Assembly: GCF_030272615.1 (NCBI RefSeq)
Contig: NC_081414.1
Coordinates: forward strand, 911,839,009 to 911,903,008
Length of the DNA stretch: 64,000 nucleotides
Source: Cryptomeria japonica
Lineage: Eukaryota; Streptophyta; Pinopsida; Cupressales; Cupressaceae
Reading direction: 5' to 3'
Shown: positions 10,498 to 21,082 of the stretch, one piece after another
How positions within the stretch are numbered: the first letter of the stretch is position 1
Layout: the number at the start of each line of letters is the position of its first letter
Notes under the pieces: model-generated
What the model was told of the DNA's origin: nothing
Database searches by the model: none
Seen by the model: the letters and a program-made list of their open reading frames with translations, nothing else
Made by a program: the position numbers and the translations under genes

Positions 10498-12590
10498 TGT
10501 TGGTTAACAAATTTTTCACCTAACTTTGTTTTCTCACACCCAAACAAATGGCAATTGAAACCATCAATTGAGTCAGGTGTAATGATATTTTACACCTACT
10601 CTCTGCTTATTTAACAAGGCGCAACTACCTTCAAATAGAACGTAATAAACAAAAACTATGCATGCTTTTAACCAGAAAACAAAAGAAAGGCAAAGCTTTT
10701 AACTAGAATACTTTAAAAGGGATTAATTAATAACTAAATTTAGAACAAGATAGAAGACAAAGATTCTATACTAGATAACCAAATCACAACAAACTCTAAT
10801 TAAATGACTGTTATGATATCCATTCAAAGATGAATTATTCACAATAAATACTCAAATATAAAATTTTAATCACTTCTGAAAACAATAAGAAATTATCAAA
10901 ATAGAGGTGCATTCCACATAAGAAGAATAAACCATTAGATCATCATAACTCAAAGTTTACGACTCTCGGGAATCAATTCAAATAATTTTCACTGATTGTT
11001 CCTTCAACAATTGTATTTCATCCTCTCTTTTTTTTATCTCTCTCCTTATTTATAACTAAGTTTTAATAACCATTATAACAACTTCTTGAGGATAGTCATT
11101 ACAAAGATAGTTAAACGTGACTTCAAGAAAAACGACCCTTGCAGAGCCATGTCGCATTCTTCTTTGAACATCGGGGGGGACATGTGTCTTCTTCATTTAC
11201 ATTATTCATACCGTCAAGGTCATACCCTTCTCTTGGTGGCATCAAAAAGGACTAGAATTTCAAGTGTAATAAGCAAACAACTAGAAGAATTTCACAAAAA
11301 CTAGAATTTAGCAATGAGTTTGTAAAGGCCCAGAAGAATTAAACTGCACAAGACCATGAGAGGAACATTTAAGGCCTCCAAGACAACACGCCTGAAGAGG
11401 ACACCCTAAAGAGGTGAGGGTAAAGAAATGAGAGAAATCGATTCTAACATGTCTCTTTGCTTCTCAACAACCTACTTTGTGATGCGAAAAAATCATGAGC
11501 TCTTGTCGTTGCGTGTTCAGGACGAAAAAGAAGTTAGAAAAGATGGCGGTCACTTTCAAGGATCAAGACATTTAATGCATATAATTTTGGCAACCAAGGT
11601 ACTGCAACTTCTCTTGAAAATTGTGCTAACACGCTTCTCATGTCTTCTATCATTTGTTGGCTATGAATGAATTGAATTGGTTGACATCACAAAAAGACAA
11701 TGCCTCGAGAGTCGAAAATGCTTTGAGTCAAGCAGTCGGCAAAACGTTGAACTGCTAGCGAAAGATACATGTGATCAAATAGAGGAGTAAAATAATTAAA
11801 TATTTATTTAATTAAAGGTTAGGATAGAATGGGGTAAATGATGAAACTAATTAAATAAATAATAAATATTTATTTAATTAATGGTTTAAGATAATCAAAA
11901 TTAAAATATTATAATCAAATAATTATTTAATTAATGACTTCTATATGATAATTTAAAATTGTCATAATTTACTCCTCTATTAAATAATAAATAATTATTT
12001 AATTAATGAAACCTTTCAATTTGCTCACATGGATCATAATCTAAAATTGTCATCATGTGACAAATATCCCCTTCACATGTCCAAGTACGCTTGTCTTCAT
12101 TCATTGAATCTAAACACCTTCCCAAAAGTCATGCTAACTTTTCATCCTATCTATTTGTCTCAAACAAAACCTTTTAATCCTACCCATTCATATAGGGATG
12201 TTGTCCTAAAGCTAATCTTAAACCTAGGTCATATCCTAAACCTAGGTCATATCCTTCATGTGACACTTGTCACCTTATTACAACTTCAAGTCAAACGCTG
12301 CTCCTCACTCAATCTTAGTCGTCCATCTTCAAGCTATTCAAGAATTTTATGTCTAGAAACTTTATTATATCTAGAAACCCTCATTCTTCATCAAGACCCA
12401 ATCAACAAATTAATCAAACTTATGCTATCATTCTGTCATCAAATTATCTTTAATATACCAAGATTATGCTGGTTTTTTAATATAACAAACCACATCACAA
12501 TCCAGAGTAAATCAAGTAAAAGTAGGGTACATTGTATTCCAAGCTCATCTAGGAGGATGGAGATCGTTTAAGTAGACATTTGATTTCTTC
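10498..12590 (-). repeat. LTR of minus-strand gypsy fossil (outer end uncertain)
   Basis: The inner end starts at TGTTGGTTAAC on the plus strand, next to the primer site. A TATA-like TTATAAATAAGG on the minus strand lies near 11045-11055. The stretch 11780-12010 has repeated TTTAATTAA blocks like those in the LTR at 2960-4409. No second copy is in the window, so the outer boundary is a guess. Confidence 0.4.
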
Positions 12591-13267
12591 GATTACCTTA
12601 CGTTGTTTTGCTTCATACAATATTTTATGTCTTCAGAAACAACTTCCGTAGTCATGCATCTCTTATGAGCTTGCCATATTGTCCAAGTCTGTATTCTCAC
12701 AATACTACAGGTTTTTTCACCAAGTATTGTCACCTGAATTCCTAACTGAATTCAGATCAAAGACAGTAAAAGTCAGCAGCCCGGATTTTGCTCAGCCGTC
12801 CAACATACAGTTCGGTGATTCAGGTTTGCCCTAATGCATGTACACAAGAACTAAAGCCAAACTTACATTGATTACTTTTTCTTGCTGTAGAAAATAATAT
12901 TGAGTTGTTCCAAAAGAACACTAAGCTGAACAAAAAATAAGTGGAGACAAAAACATCATACCCAAGAAGTCGATAACATGGATACACTTCTAGGAATTTC
13001 ATAAAATTTAATAAACTTCACTGATCTTTAAAAATTCAATTCCTTGAATTTTTCATGGTAGCCTTGAATAAAGTAAAAATCAGCTACCCCAATTTCACTC
13101 AGTTTTCCAAGGTTCATAAATGCAATGATGAATCTCAATTGCTATACCAAGATGTCCTTGACCCTCCATTGCTCGTTGCCTATTTTGACTTGAAATTGGG
13201 CCTGAGTACCAATGTGAAAACATAGAAACCATTAAAAATAATAATAACAATAATTAAAATTGGCATT
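12591..13267. other. Unassigned intergenic stretch
   Basis: Nothing recognisable is seen here: no long open frame, no terminal repeats and no known domain on either strand. Confidence 0.5.
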
Positions 13268-13540
13268 AGGGGAAGAGCACTAGTAGTGGACTGTGTTCCA
13301 ATAGCGGTGCACTAACCTTCCAATTACTAATTTTAAAGGAGCCACAAAACTGATATTGAAAAGTTCACTAATAAGTATCACTTTTTAGCTTTATTTTTTG
13401 GTCTATAATTGGCTCATTTGTTCACAACTACTGAGACATTTGTCCACAAGTACTAGCAGTTTTGAGTGGACGGTTATTGGAACATCTTAAAGTAAGTGTT
13501 AGTCGACACTTTGAAATGTGTACTTTTTGACCCTTGTGTG

Positions 13541-14178
13541 TGTAATTTTTGTGCCCTAGATCAGTAATCAGATTTATGGCCTTTAATTATGCCCTAGTTT
13601 GTTAATCAGATTTGTAACATTTTAGTAAATCATAATTTAGTAAACTCAAAAATGAAGGAAGTAAACAAGAGACAAACACAAATACCCTGGGAAAACCTCC
13701 AAGGAGGAAAAACCCAGCATTAAAGACCCACAGGTCAGATTATATATTCTCCCTTAATATCACAAGTACAATACTTAGCTTCCTTGTCAGATCTGATCCC
13801 TTTTGTATGACAGATCTGCGCTTCTAAGCTCTTCAAGTCTGCACCAAAATGGCCTATATCCTCTTGGACAAGTTCGCACAAGTCTAGACAAGTTTGCACC
13901 TTGTGTAAATTCGCACCTTTTCATGCAGAGCTAATTCGCTGAACTTGAATGAATTGTCTTTGCAAGATATCTTTATTTGTGTGTCTTTATCCTTTATTAA
14001 TTTAAGTCGGCCTCCTTCCCTTTTGGCGCCAATGTAGTTATTAGGATGGTGTGCAAGTATAGGGTTGGGCTTAGTCTTGGGGGCACGTTACCCTTTAGGA
14101 TAGGGCCCAGTCCTAAATGGGTTCGGGTGTTGCCTTAAGGCAATACGAACCCATATATAGACCTAGTTACAAACAACA
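13541..14178 (-). repeat. 3' LTR of minus-strand copia
   Basis: It runs from TGTAATTTTTGTGCC to TTACAAACAACA on the plus strand. A purine tract on the minus strand (AGTTAAGAGGGAG, plus coordinates 14179-14191) immediately precedes it in the element's own orientation. Confidence 0.92.
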
Positions 14179-14191
14179 CTCCCTCTTAACT
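14179..14191 (-). other. Polypurine tract
   Basis: AGTTAAGAGGGAG on the minus strand directly abuts the 3' LTR, where plus-strand DNA synthesis starts in LTR retrotransposons. Confidence 0.8.
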
Positions 14192-14452
14192 AGGGAAGAA
14201 AAGAATACATAATCTGAACCTTTAGAGTTCCATCTAGCACACAAGCATAGAATGGATCCAGCACACAAGCATAAAATTACATCTTCCACCTAGCACACAA
14301 GCATAGGATGGTTCTAGCACACAAGCATAGAAAGTGTAATATACAAGTGGGTCTTTACATAATTACAATTATCCATCTAGCACACAAGCATAGATTGGAT
14401 ACAATTCATTCTTGCACACAAGCAAAGAATGATCAAAGTGTTGCAGATAGAG
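14192..14452. repeat. Short interspersed ACACAAGCATAGA motifs between RNase H and purine tract
   Basis: The phrase AGCACACAAGCATAGA or a close form recurs about eight times between 14236 and 14430, with spacing of roughly 20 to 60 bases. It is non-coding and lies between the RNase H end and the purine tract of the copia element. Confidence 0.7.
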
Positions 14453-16160
14453 TCACTGAGGTTGGAGCTCCCTCTGAATTAGGGTTATGTTTTCCACAAT
14501 ACCAAATCTGTCTCTGAAGTACGCGAACTTCACTCTGGATAAAGGTTTGGTAAGGATGTCTGCAACCTGTTCATCCGTGCTAATGTACTTTAGATGAATG
14601 GCGCATCTTTGCACCATATCCCGAATGAAGTGATAGTGTGTTTCCACATGTTTGGACCAGTCATGGAATATAGGATTTACTGACATCTTTATGCAGCTTT
14701 GATTATCACAATGAATGGTGGTAGGACCACTAGTTTGACCAAATAATCCAACGAGGAGTTTGCGAAGCCACACTACTTCTCTGGATGCAACAGATGTTGC
14801 AATGTACTCAGCTTCTACAGTGCTCAATGCTATGGAAGATTGCTTTCTACATGACCAAGAGATCACTGTAGAACCCAAGTTGAAGCAGATACCCAAAGTA
14901 CTTTTCCTGTCCTTGACACTTCCTGCCCAATTTGAATCTGAATAGCCTTCCAAGAAGATTGAAGTGTTAAGTGAATACTTCAACCCATAACCAATAGTGT
15001 CGCGCAGGTATCTTAGGATGTGCTTGGCAGCCACCAGGTGAACAAGTTTAGGCAAGCTTATGAACTGACTGAGGGCATTCATAGCATAACAGATATTTGG
15101 CCTTGTATTGATTAGATACATTAATGATCCAATCAGCTATTTGTACTCAGATGGATCTGCAAAATCAAAGTTAGCTGCTGAAACACAACTTCTTTAAGTT
15201 AGATTCCATAGGAGTATGCATGGGTTTACAATCCATCATTATAAATCTTTTCAGAATATCAATAGTATATTTTCCTTGACTTAAAAAAATTTGATTGGAT
15301 TTTTGCCATACTTCTAACCCTAGGAAGTAATGCATTAGACCTAAATCCTTCATTTCAAATTCTGAGGCTAATTCTTTCTTACGTCTTATAATTAATTTAT
15401 TTTCACCAGTGAGAAATAAATCATCCACATACAAAACCAAAATAAGCATATCATCATTATAAACCTTTAGGTAAATGTTAGCTTCGGCATCATTCTTACG
15501 AAACCCTAAGCTTAGTAAGTACTTATCAATTCTTTCATATCAAGCCCGAGGAGCCTGTTTGAGCCCATATAAAGCTTTCTTCAACCTGCAAACGTGAGAA
15601 TCTCTTTTATGGATTGCATAACCTTCTGGTTGCTCAATATAGACTTCCTCCTCAATAACACCATTGAGGAAGGTTGTCTTAACGTTCATTTGATGTAGTT
15701 CCCAACCTTTGGCTGCAATAAAAGCTATTATAGATCTAATAGAAGTATATCTAGCAACAGGAGCAAAAGTCTCTTCATAATCTATTCCTTCCTTTTGAGA
15801 AAAACCACAAGCTACAAACCTAGCTTTGTATTTTTCAATACTACCATCAGCATTATGCTTAATTTTAAACAACCATTTAGAGGAAACAATAGACTTACCT
15901 TTGGGTCTGGGTACAATGTCCCAGACATCATTCTTGATGATAGACCCATACTCTTCATCCATGGCTAATTTCCAAGCATGATGGGACATAGCTTCTTCGA
16001 CATTGTGAGGTTCAGACTCAATGATATTACACATCACAGAAATGTAGTTGGCGTGATTTTGGAATCTCTTGCTATCTCTAAAGGTTCCTCTGGGAGCAGC
16101 AAATCCTTCGACATCTTGAATTGTGTTTCTAACCCGAAGTGGTCTCTTCTTGCAAACCAC
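14453..16160 (-). pseudogene. Copia reverse transcriptase and RNase H region
   Basis: Visible reverse transcriptase signatures include the copia stretch [33 protein letters not shown] and the catalytic LYVDD. RNase H signatures include SDSNWAGSVKDRKST, LSTVEAEYIA and the ending DILTKPLSRVKF. These are diagnostic for Ty1/copia. The region belongs to the fossil at 13541-19101 and is not one continuous frame. Confidence 0.92.
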
Positions 16161-16193
16161 AATATCCTAAGGTATATCGGTAGAGTGCATGGG

Positions 16194-17482
16194 TTATGTT
16201 GGGTCATTTTGAACTTCCTGATCCGGAAGGTCAGTAGACTCCTCCTGTATCTCAGGGTTAGCATCAACTATTGAATCTTGATTTTCAATCACCATATCAT
16301 TATTGTTAGATAATGAACCTTTAGATCTTTTGAAAGCAATATCTTCTTCAAAAGTTACATCTCTACTTACCTCAACATACATTTGACCTAGAATGTAGAT
16401 CCTGAAGGCTTTGGAAGATTCGTTGTATCCCACTAAGATGCCTTTCTTTCTAGATGGATCCAACCTGGTTCGTTTTTTTTTAGGCACATGAACATACACC
16501 AAGCTCCCGAATATCCTTAGGTGGTTGATGTCAGGTTTGATTCTTGTAAAGGCTTCTTCAGGAGTCACATCCTTTAGGGCACGATGAGGACATCTATTCT
16601 GAATATAAACTGTTGTTTTGGATGCTTCCGCCCATAGAAAAGATTGCAGGTATTGATCATAGATCATGGCTCTTGCAGCTTCAACAATGGTCTTGTTCTT
16701 TCTTTCAGCAACTCCATTTTGCTGAGGATTGTAGGGAACACAGAACTCATAGAAACTACCTGAGGTGTATTCACCTCCATTGTCAGACCTTAAACATTTG
16801 ATTCGATTTCTTGTAGTATTTTCAACTAAGGCTTTGAATTCTTTAAATCTGTTTAGGACTTCTTCAAACTCTTTAGATTAAGAAAGTAGATCCATGTTTT
16901 CCTAGAGAAGTCATCTATGAAGATAACATAATACAGGGAACCACTAGGAGATGCTACAGACATAGGACCACATAAATCTGAATGAATAAGTTCTAACTTT
17001 TCTTTAGCCCTACTATCGCTTTTATGAAAAGGATTCTTTACATTCTTACCCATTGTACAATCTTTACAAGCATCATCATGAAATAAACTAAGTTTAGGCA
17101 TACCTTTAACCATTTTACCGAGAGTGGGAAGAGCTTGAAAGTGTAGATGTTCAAGTCTTTTATGCCATAGCTCGCATGATTCAGGGGCCTCATAGATGAG
17201 AGCTTGAATTGGATTAGTTGCAAGCTTATATAAACTATCACATCTATTTCCAACAACACGAGCAGTTTTGAAATTATATTTCTTAGACCAAGCGAGTACT
17301 TTCCCTTCAGAAAATGCTATTTGCAAACCCTTATCTTCTAAGGCAGAAATGGAAATAAGATTTCTTTTAATACCAGGTACAAAGAGAATATCACAGAGTT
17401 GTAAGGAAATACCAGAATCTAGTTTTAAAGAGGTGGTATCAGAACCTTTTATAGAGTATCGAGCATCATCACCGATTACCAC
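16194..17482 (-). pseudogene. Copia integrase region
   Basis: The region has the zinc-binding HHCC-type N-terminal part (LWHKRLEHLHFQALPTLGKM, then CKDCTMGK), the entry to the catalytic core (LIHSDLCGPM, YYVIFIDDFSRKTWIYFL) and the C-terminal segment GILVGYNESSKAFRIY. It is part of the same fossil. Confidence 0.9.
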
Positions 17483-17484
17483 AT

Positions 17485-18440
17485 GAAGGTTGGTGTCCTT
17501 TTCAATCAGATCTGAGAGATGCTCACGAAAACCTGAGATGTGTCTGGAGGCACCACTGTCAAGTATCCACGTATTACTGTCCGTAGGAACATTGTTGGAT
17601 AGAGAAGAGATAAGAAGATAATCCTCACTTTGTTCAGCAACTTCATTTAAATTGACTTCCCTTTCCTTTGGATCATTCTGACAATCTCTGGCATAACACC
17701 ATACTTATCACATCTGAAGCAACGAATGTGAGAGGAATCTCTTGACTTCTTCCTTGGATCATAGGAGGAGGATCTAAAATCTTTGCTTCTCTTTTCTTTC
17801 TTCCAATGTCCACCTTTCCTAGATTTAGCTAAGAGAACATGATTATCTTTGTGAGAGTTCTTGAGTTTTCCTCTTACCTCTATTCGAGATTCCTCTTCGA
17901 TGCAATCAGATTGAAGATGCTCAAAGTTGGGACGATCGGTTCTTCCACCAATGCTACGAATGAATGGTTCTCATTCATCAGGTAGACCATTTAATGCAAT
18001 CATAACAAGATCTTTATCCGAGATTTGGCAATCAAGAGTACTTAGCTTGTCCTTTAGTTCATTGATCTTCATGAAGTAGGCTATGATTGAGTCTTCTTCT
18101 TTCATTTTCATGTGAAGAAGTTGTTGTCTTAGAGCAAGAGCCCTGCTGAGGTTGTTGACTTCATACATCCCTTCCAAGTGTTTGATCATTTCCCTGGCAG
18201 ACGCAAACTTTGATATGACAGTTACAAGATGATTCTTGACGGATTCAATTATGATCTTCCTAGCCTTGAAGGAGTCTTTCTTGAACTGTTTCAGCTCTTC
18301 AGCATCTTCTGGAGGGGACGACCCTTCTTCTACGAATTTCAGCAGATCATTCTCTTCAAGGATCAATAGAATACAAACTTTCCAAGCAGCAAAATCAAGG
18401 GCTCCATCAAGTCTATCTTCAACCCTCAAACCTGACATTT
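17485..18440 (-). pseudogene. Copia gag and protease region
   Basis: The gag N-terminal part (from about 18438) carries the family pattern FAAWKVCILLILEENDL and LEGMYEVNNLSRALALRQQL. A zinc-knuckle remnant (CFRCDKYG) lies near 17700, and a protease active-site stretch (WILDSGASRHISG) near 17530-17575. The order matches copia elements. Confidence 0.85.
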
Positions 18441-18510
18441 TAATCTGAAAACAAACAACAGCTATATGCAACAAATGATTTACTAAAATCTGAAGTTAGT
18501 GACACCTTAA

Positions 18511-18521
18511 CTCTAATACCA
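18511..18521 (-). other. Primer-binding site of minus-strand copia
   Basis: TGGTATTAGAG on the minus strand abuts the 5' LTR and resembles the initiator Met-tRNA site TGGTATCAGAG. Confidence 0.8.
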
Positions 18522-19101
18522 TGTAATTTTTGTGCCCTAGATCAGCAATCAGATTTATGGCCTTTAATTATGCCCTAGTTTGTTAATCAAATTTATAACA
18601 TTTTAGTAAACCATAATTCAATAAACTCAAAAATGAAGGAAGTAAACAAGAGACAAACACAAATACCCTGGGAAAACCTCCAAGGAGGAAAACCCCAACA
18701 TTAAAGACCCACAGGTCAGATTATATATTCTCCCTTAATATCACAAGTACAATACTTTGCTTCCTTGTCAAATCTGATCCTTTTTGTATGACAGATCTGC
18801 ACTTCTAAGCTCTTCAAGTCTGCACCAAAATGGCCTATGTCCTCTTGGACAAGTTCGCACAAGTCTAGACAAGTTCGCACCTTCCTTGTGTAAATTTGCA
18901 CCTTTTCATGCAAAGCTAATTCACTGAACTTGAATGAATTGTCTTTGCAAGATATCTTTATTTATATGTGTCTTTATCCTTTATTAATTTAAGTTGGCCT
19001 CCTTCCCTTTTGGCGCCAATGTAGTTATTAGGATGGGGTGCAAGTATAGGGTCGGGCTTAGTCTTGGGGGCACGTTACCCTTTAGGATAGGGCCCACAAC
19101 A
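18522..19101 (-). repeat. 5' LTR of minus-strand copia
   Basis: It shares its start (TGTAATTTTTGTGCC) and most of its length with the LTR at 13541-14178, and ends in CAACA directly before the second GTGTG. Confidence 0.92.
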
Positions 19102-19141
19102 GTGTGCATAACTGATCCCACAGCATGTGTCGTTACTACCC

Positions 19142-19990
19142 AGAATCCAAAACAATATCTATAAGTAGTAAAGTCACATACAGAGACAACAACCATAAAA
19201 AATTATTGAAATCCAATGTACCATTTAGAATTTGTGTGTGTACGAAGTAAGCTATAACCACTACTGGTACACTTCCCCTAGATTGTAAAGCTTCAATGAT
19301 AAGATTTGGCCCCAAAAAAATGTAGAATAAATTAGAAAATGGAAAAGAAACAGGTATAACAAACCACAAGGTTACTCAAAAATATTGTACAAAAGATCAA
19401 ATGGGTGTCCAGACTTGAAAGATGTCTTTGGCCTTTCATTTCATAAGAAAAGTTTCATATGATTGCTCTTGAAATCCGTCTTGAAACTTAATAGGACTCA
19501 GAACCCAAACATACAAATCACGGTATAATAGTATACATCAGATATATCTCAAATTCCTTTTTCACAAACATTGATGTGATTATCCATTATACACTCTCTG
19601 TAGTCCATTTCAGGGCCATTACAAAAATGTCTGGCATAAGCAATTGACTGATCAATCAAAGTACACTCCCTGGAATCTATCCAGAGATCCTACAAAATAG
19701 TAAGTCTTAAGACCATACCGAACAGGCCATAAGCATACTCTGATAAAGCCTTTCTGGTAATAGTGGAGGTCAAAACTACCAACCAATCATTGTAAAAAGC
19801 ACAAACAGCTGTGCTTGAAAAGACAAAGTCGGCCTATATCAGACATGAAACACAGGTCTGATACCTTTAATCATATCCTTTAAATCAAACTGCAAAATCT
19901 TAATCCAGATTCATGATTTTCCTAAGAATTTCCATCCTCCTTATAATAACTATGCTTATGGAAACATAGGCTGAAGGGTTGAATACATGA
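19142..19990 (-). other. 3' flank and probable 3'UTR of RING gene
   Basis: This lies downstream of the stop codon in gene orientation. It has no other recognised content, and part is probably 3' untranslated sequence. I did not find a clear AATAAA on the minus strand, so the cleavage site is not placed. Confidence 0.4.
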
Positions 19991-21082
19991 CTACCGATGG
20001 TATTTTAGAACTGGAGTGTCCCTGCGATTTCTCAAGTATTGACCTCTCCTTGAACACCCAACTGGAACCTGATCAGGATAAACTTGTACCGGACCACCGG
20101 CACCCTTTGGACCATGTTCAACAGCTGGCCATTCTTTTACTGATTTGCCTTTAAATGAAAAGTGTTTCCTCAAGTGGGTCTTGCTTAAAAAGGATTTGCT
20201 ACTCTGCGGAGGCATTTGCATACCCCACTTTTTACCTTCCCCATCTATGATATGTTCTGATTGAAAATAATTTTGATTTCCACGGGAGCTGCCATTATCA
20301 GCAGTTATCCTGAACATTGGAAATTCATTAGCTGGAATAGAAATGGGTTGTAATTGATTGACTGAAAAAGAATTATTTGAATCGGAGAATGAAGAGAACT
20401 TAAAACCTCCAGCACATAGAGGACAAGGAGGATCATGCTTCTGAGACTTGGGAGTGGTTTGTTCCAGGCATTCTGCATGATAAACATGGCTACAAGACAA
20501 CACCCCTGCCACAGGCATATCAGTACTTCTGACCATCCTGTGGGAACCCCATGGTGACTTTTGGAACAGCCATTTTTCACATAATGCACATCTTTGGTCT
20601 TCATAAGAAGTACCTGACAATTTTGGATTGTCTCTATCAATATTTCCTGCTTGATCGGGACTTTCTTGATGCCATACAAAATCAAGACTGCTCGTACTAT
20701 TCCGCCCAAATTGTGATCTTTGAGAAGATGAACCATAATCTGCAAAACCATGCGTTGAACCATTTTCAGAAAAGCCAACAAATGATTTATTACCAGGAGA
20801 ATGAACATTGCTGTTATGCCAGCGAGATGAATTCCTGCCTTCTGCTGATATTAGACTGCAGCTACCATGCTTTGCATTTGACGGAATATCACCATCTGAG
20901 GTTTCTCCTGTATATATTATTGGATGAACAGGCTTTGACACAAAAGGATACTGTCCGGAATAGCTATGACGAGATGAAGGTATATATACTATGCAACTTT
21001 GCTCTGAATCTCCAGCATCCGAATAAGAGGAAGAGGATTCTACACCAAAATGAATTGTAGATGTTTCTTCCACTGGGCATCC
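19991..21082 (-). CDS. RING gene coding exon 3 (RING domain)
   Basis: It follows a CTTATGCAG acceptor after a 94-bp intron (21176-21083). It encodes 363 residues starting GCPVEETSTIHFG, holds the whole RING (CALC, CSHVYHAEC, CPLC) and ends LKYHR before a TAG stop. Confidence 0.93.
   Translation of the reverse strand, partial: GCPVEETSTIHFGVESSSSYSDAGDSEQSCIVYIPSSRHSYSGQYPFVSKPVHPIIYTGETSDGDIPSNAKHGSCSLISAEGRNSSRWHNSNVHSPGNKSFVGFSENGSTHGFADYGSSSQRSQFGRNSTSSLDFVWHQESPDQAGNIDRDNPKLSGTSYEDQRCALCEKWLFQKSPWGSHRMVRSTDMPVAGVLSCSHVYHAECLEQTTPKSQKHDPPCPLCAGGFKFSSFSDSNNSFSVNQLQPISIPANEFPMFRITADNGSSRGNQNYFQSEHIIDGEGKKWGMQMPPQSSKSFLSKTHLRKHFSFKGKSVKEWPAVEHGPKGAGGPVQVYPDQVPVGCSRRGQYLRNRRDTPVLKYHR

Larger units (their letters stand above)
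8950..12590 (-). mobile_element. Ty3/gypsy fossil (gag, primer site and 5' LTR)
   Basis: Reading right to left there is an LTR (about 12590 to 10498), a primer site (10491-10474) and gag-like coding remnants (about 10415-8960). The element has no protease, polymerase or integrase here and is broken in several places. The primer site TGGCGACTTTGCTGGGG is close to the TGGCGACTCTGCTGGGGA site known from Tat/Ogre-type plant gypsy elements, so that lineage is likely (inference). Confidence 0.6.
13541..19101 (-). mobile_element. Full-length Ty1/copia element with both LTRs
   Basis: The left LTR (13541-14178) and right LTR (18522-19101) share long stretches. The element is flanked by the 5-bp target duplication GTGTG (13536-13540 and 19102-19106). 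On the minus strand the order is LTR, primer site, gag, zinc knuckle, protease, integrase, reverse transcriptase, RNase H, purine tract, LTR, which is the copia order. The coding region is interrupted at several points and is a fossil. The LTRs have diverged visibly, so it is not a recent arrival. Confidence 0.93.
13268..19141 (+). mobile_element. MITE, split by a copia insertion
   Basis: Two flanking pieces (13268-13540 and 19102-19141) together match the MITE at 40358-40796 on the opposite strand. One end starts GGGGAAGAGCAC and the other reads TGCATAACTGATCCCACA on to CGTTACTACCC. The copia at 13541-19101 lies between them with a GTGTG duplication. No transposase is present. The superfamily is unclear because no convincing target duplication was found. 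Confidence 0.65.

Noticed and set aside
12029-12571. 180-codon frame
   Set aside because: Low-complexity peptide inside an apparent gypsy LTR, no domain and wrong strand for the element.
14192-14452. Motif series considered as a CRISPR array
   Set aside because: Repeats are short, imperfect and unevenly spaced, in a plant retroelement, with no cas genes.
20305-21060. Two 167-169-codon frames overlapping RING exon 3
   Set aside because: Shadow frames of the real RING coding sequence, with no domain of their own.
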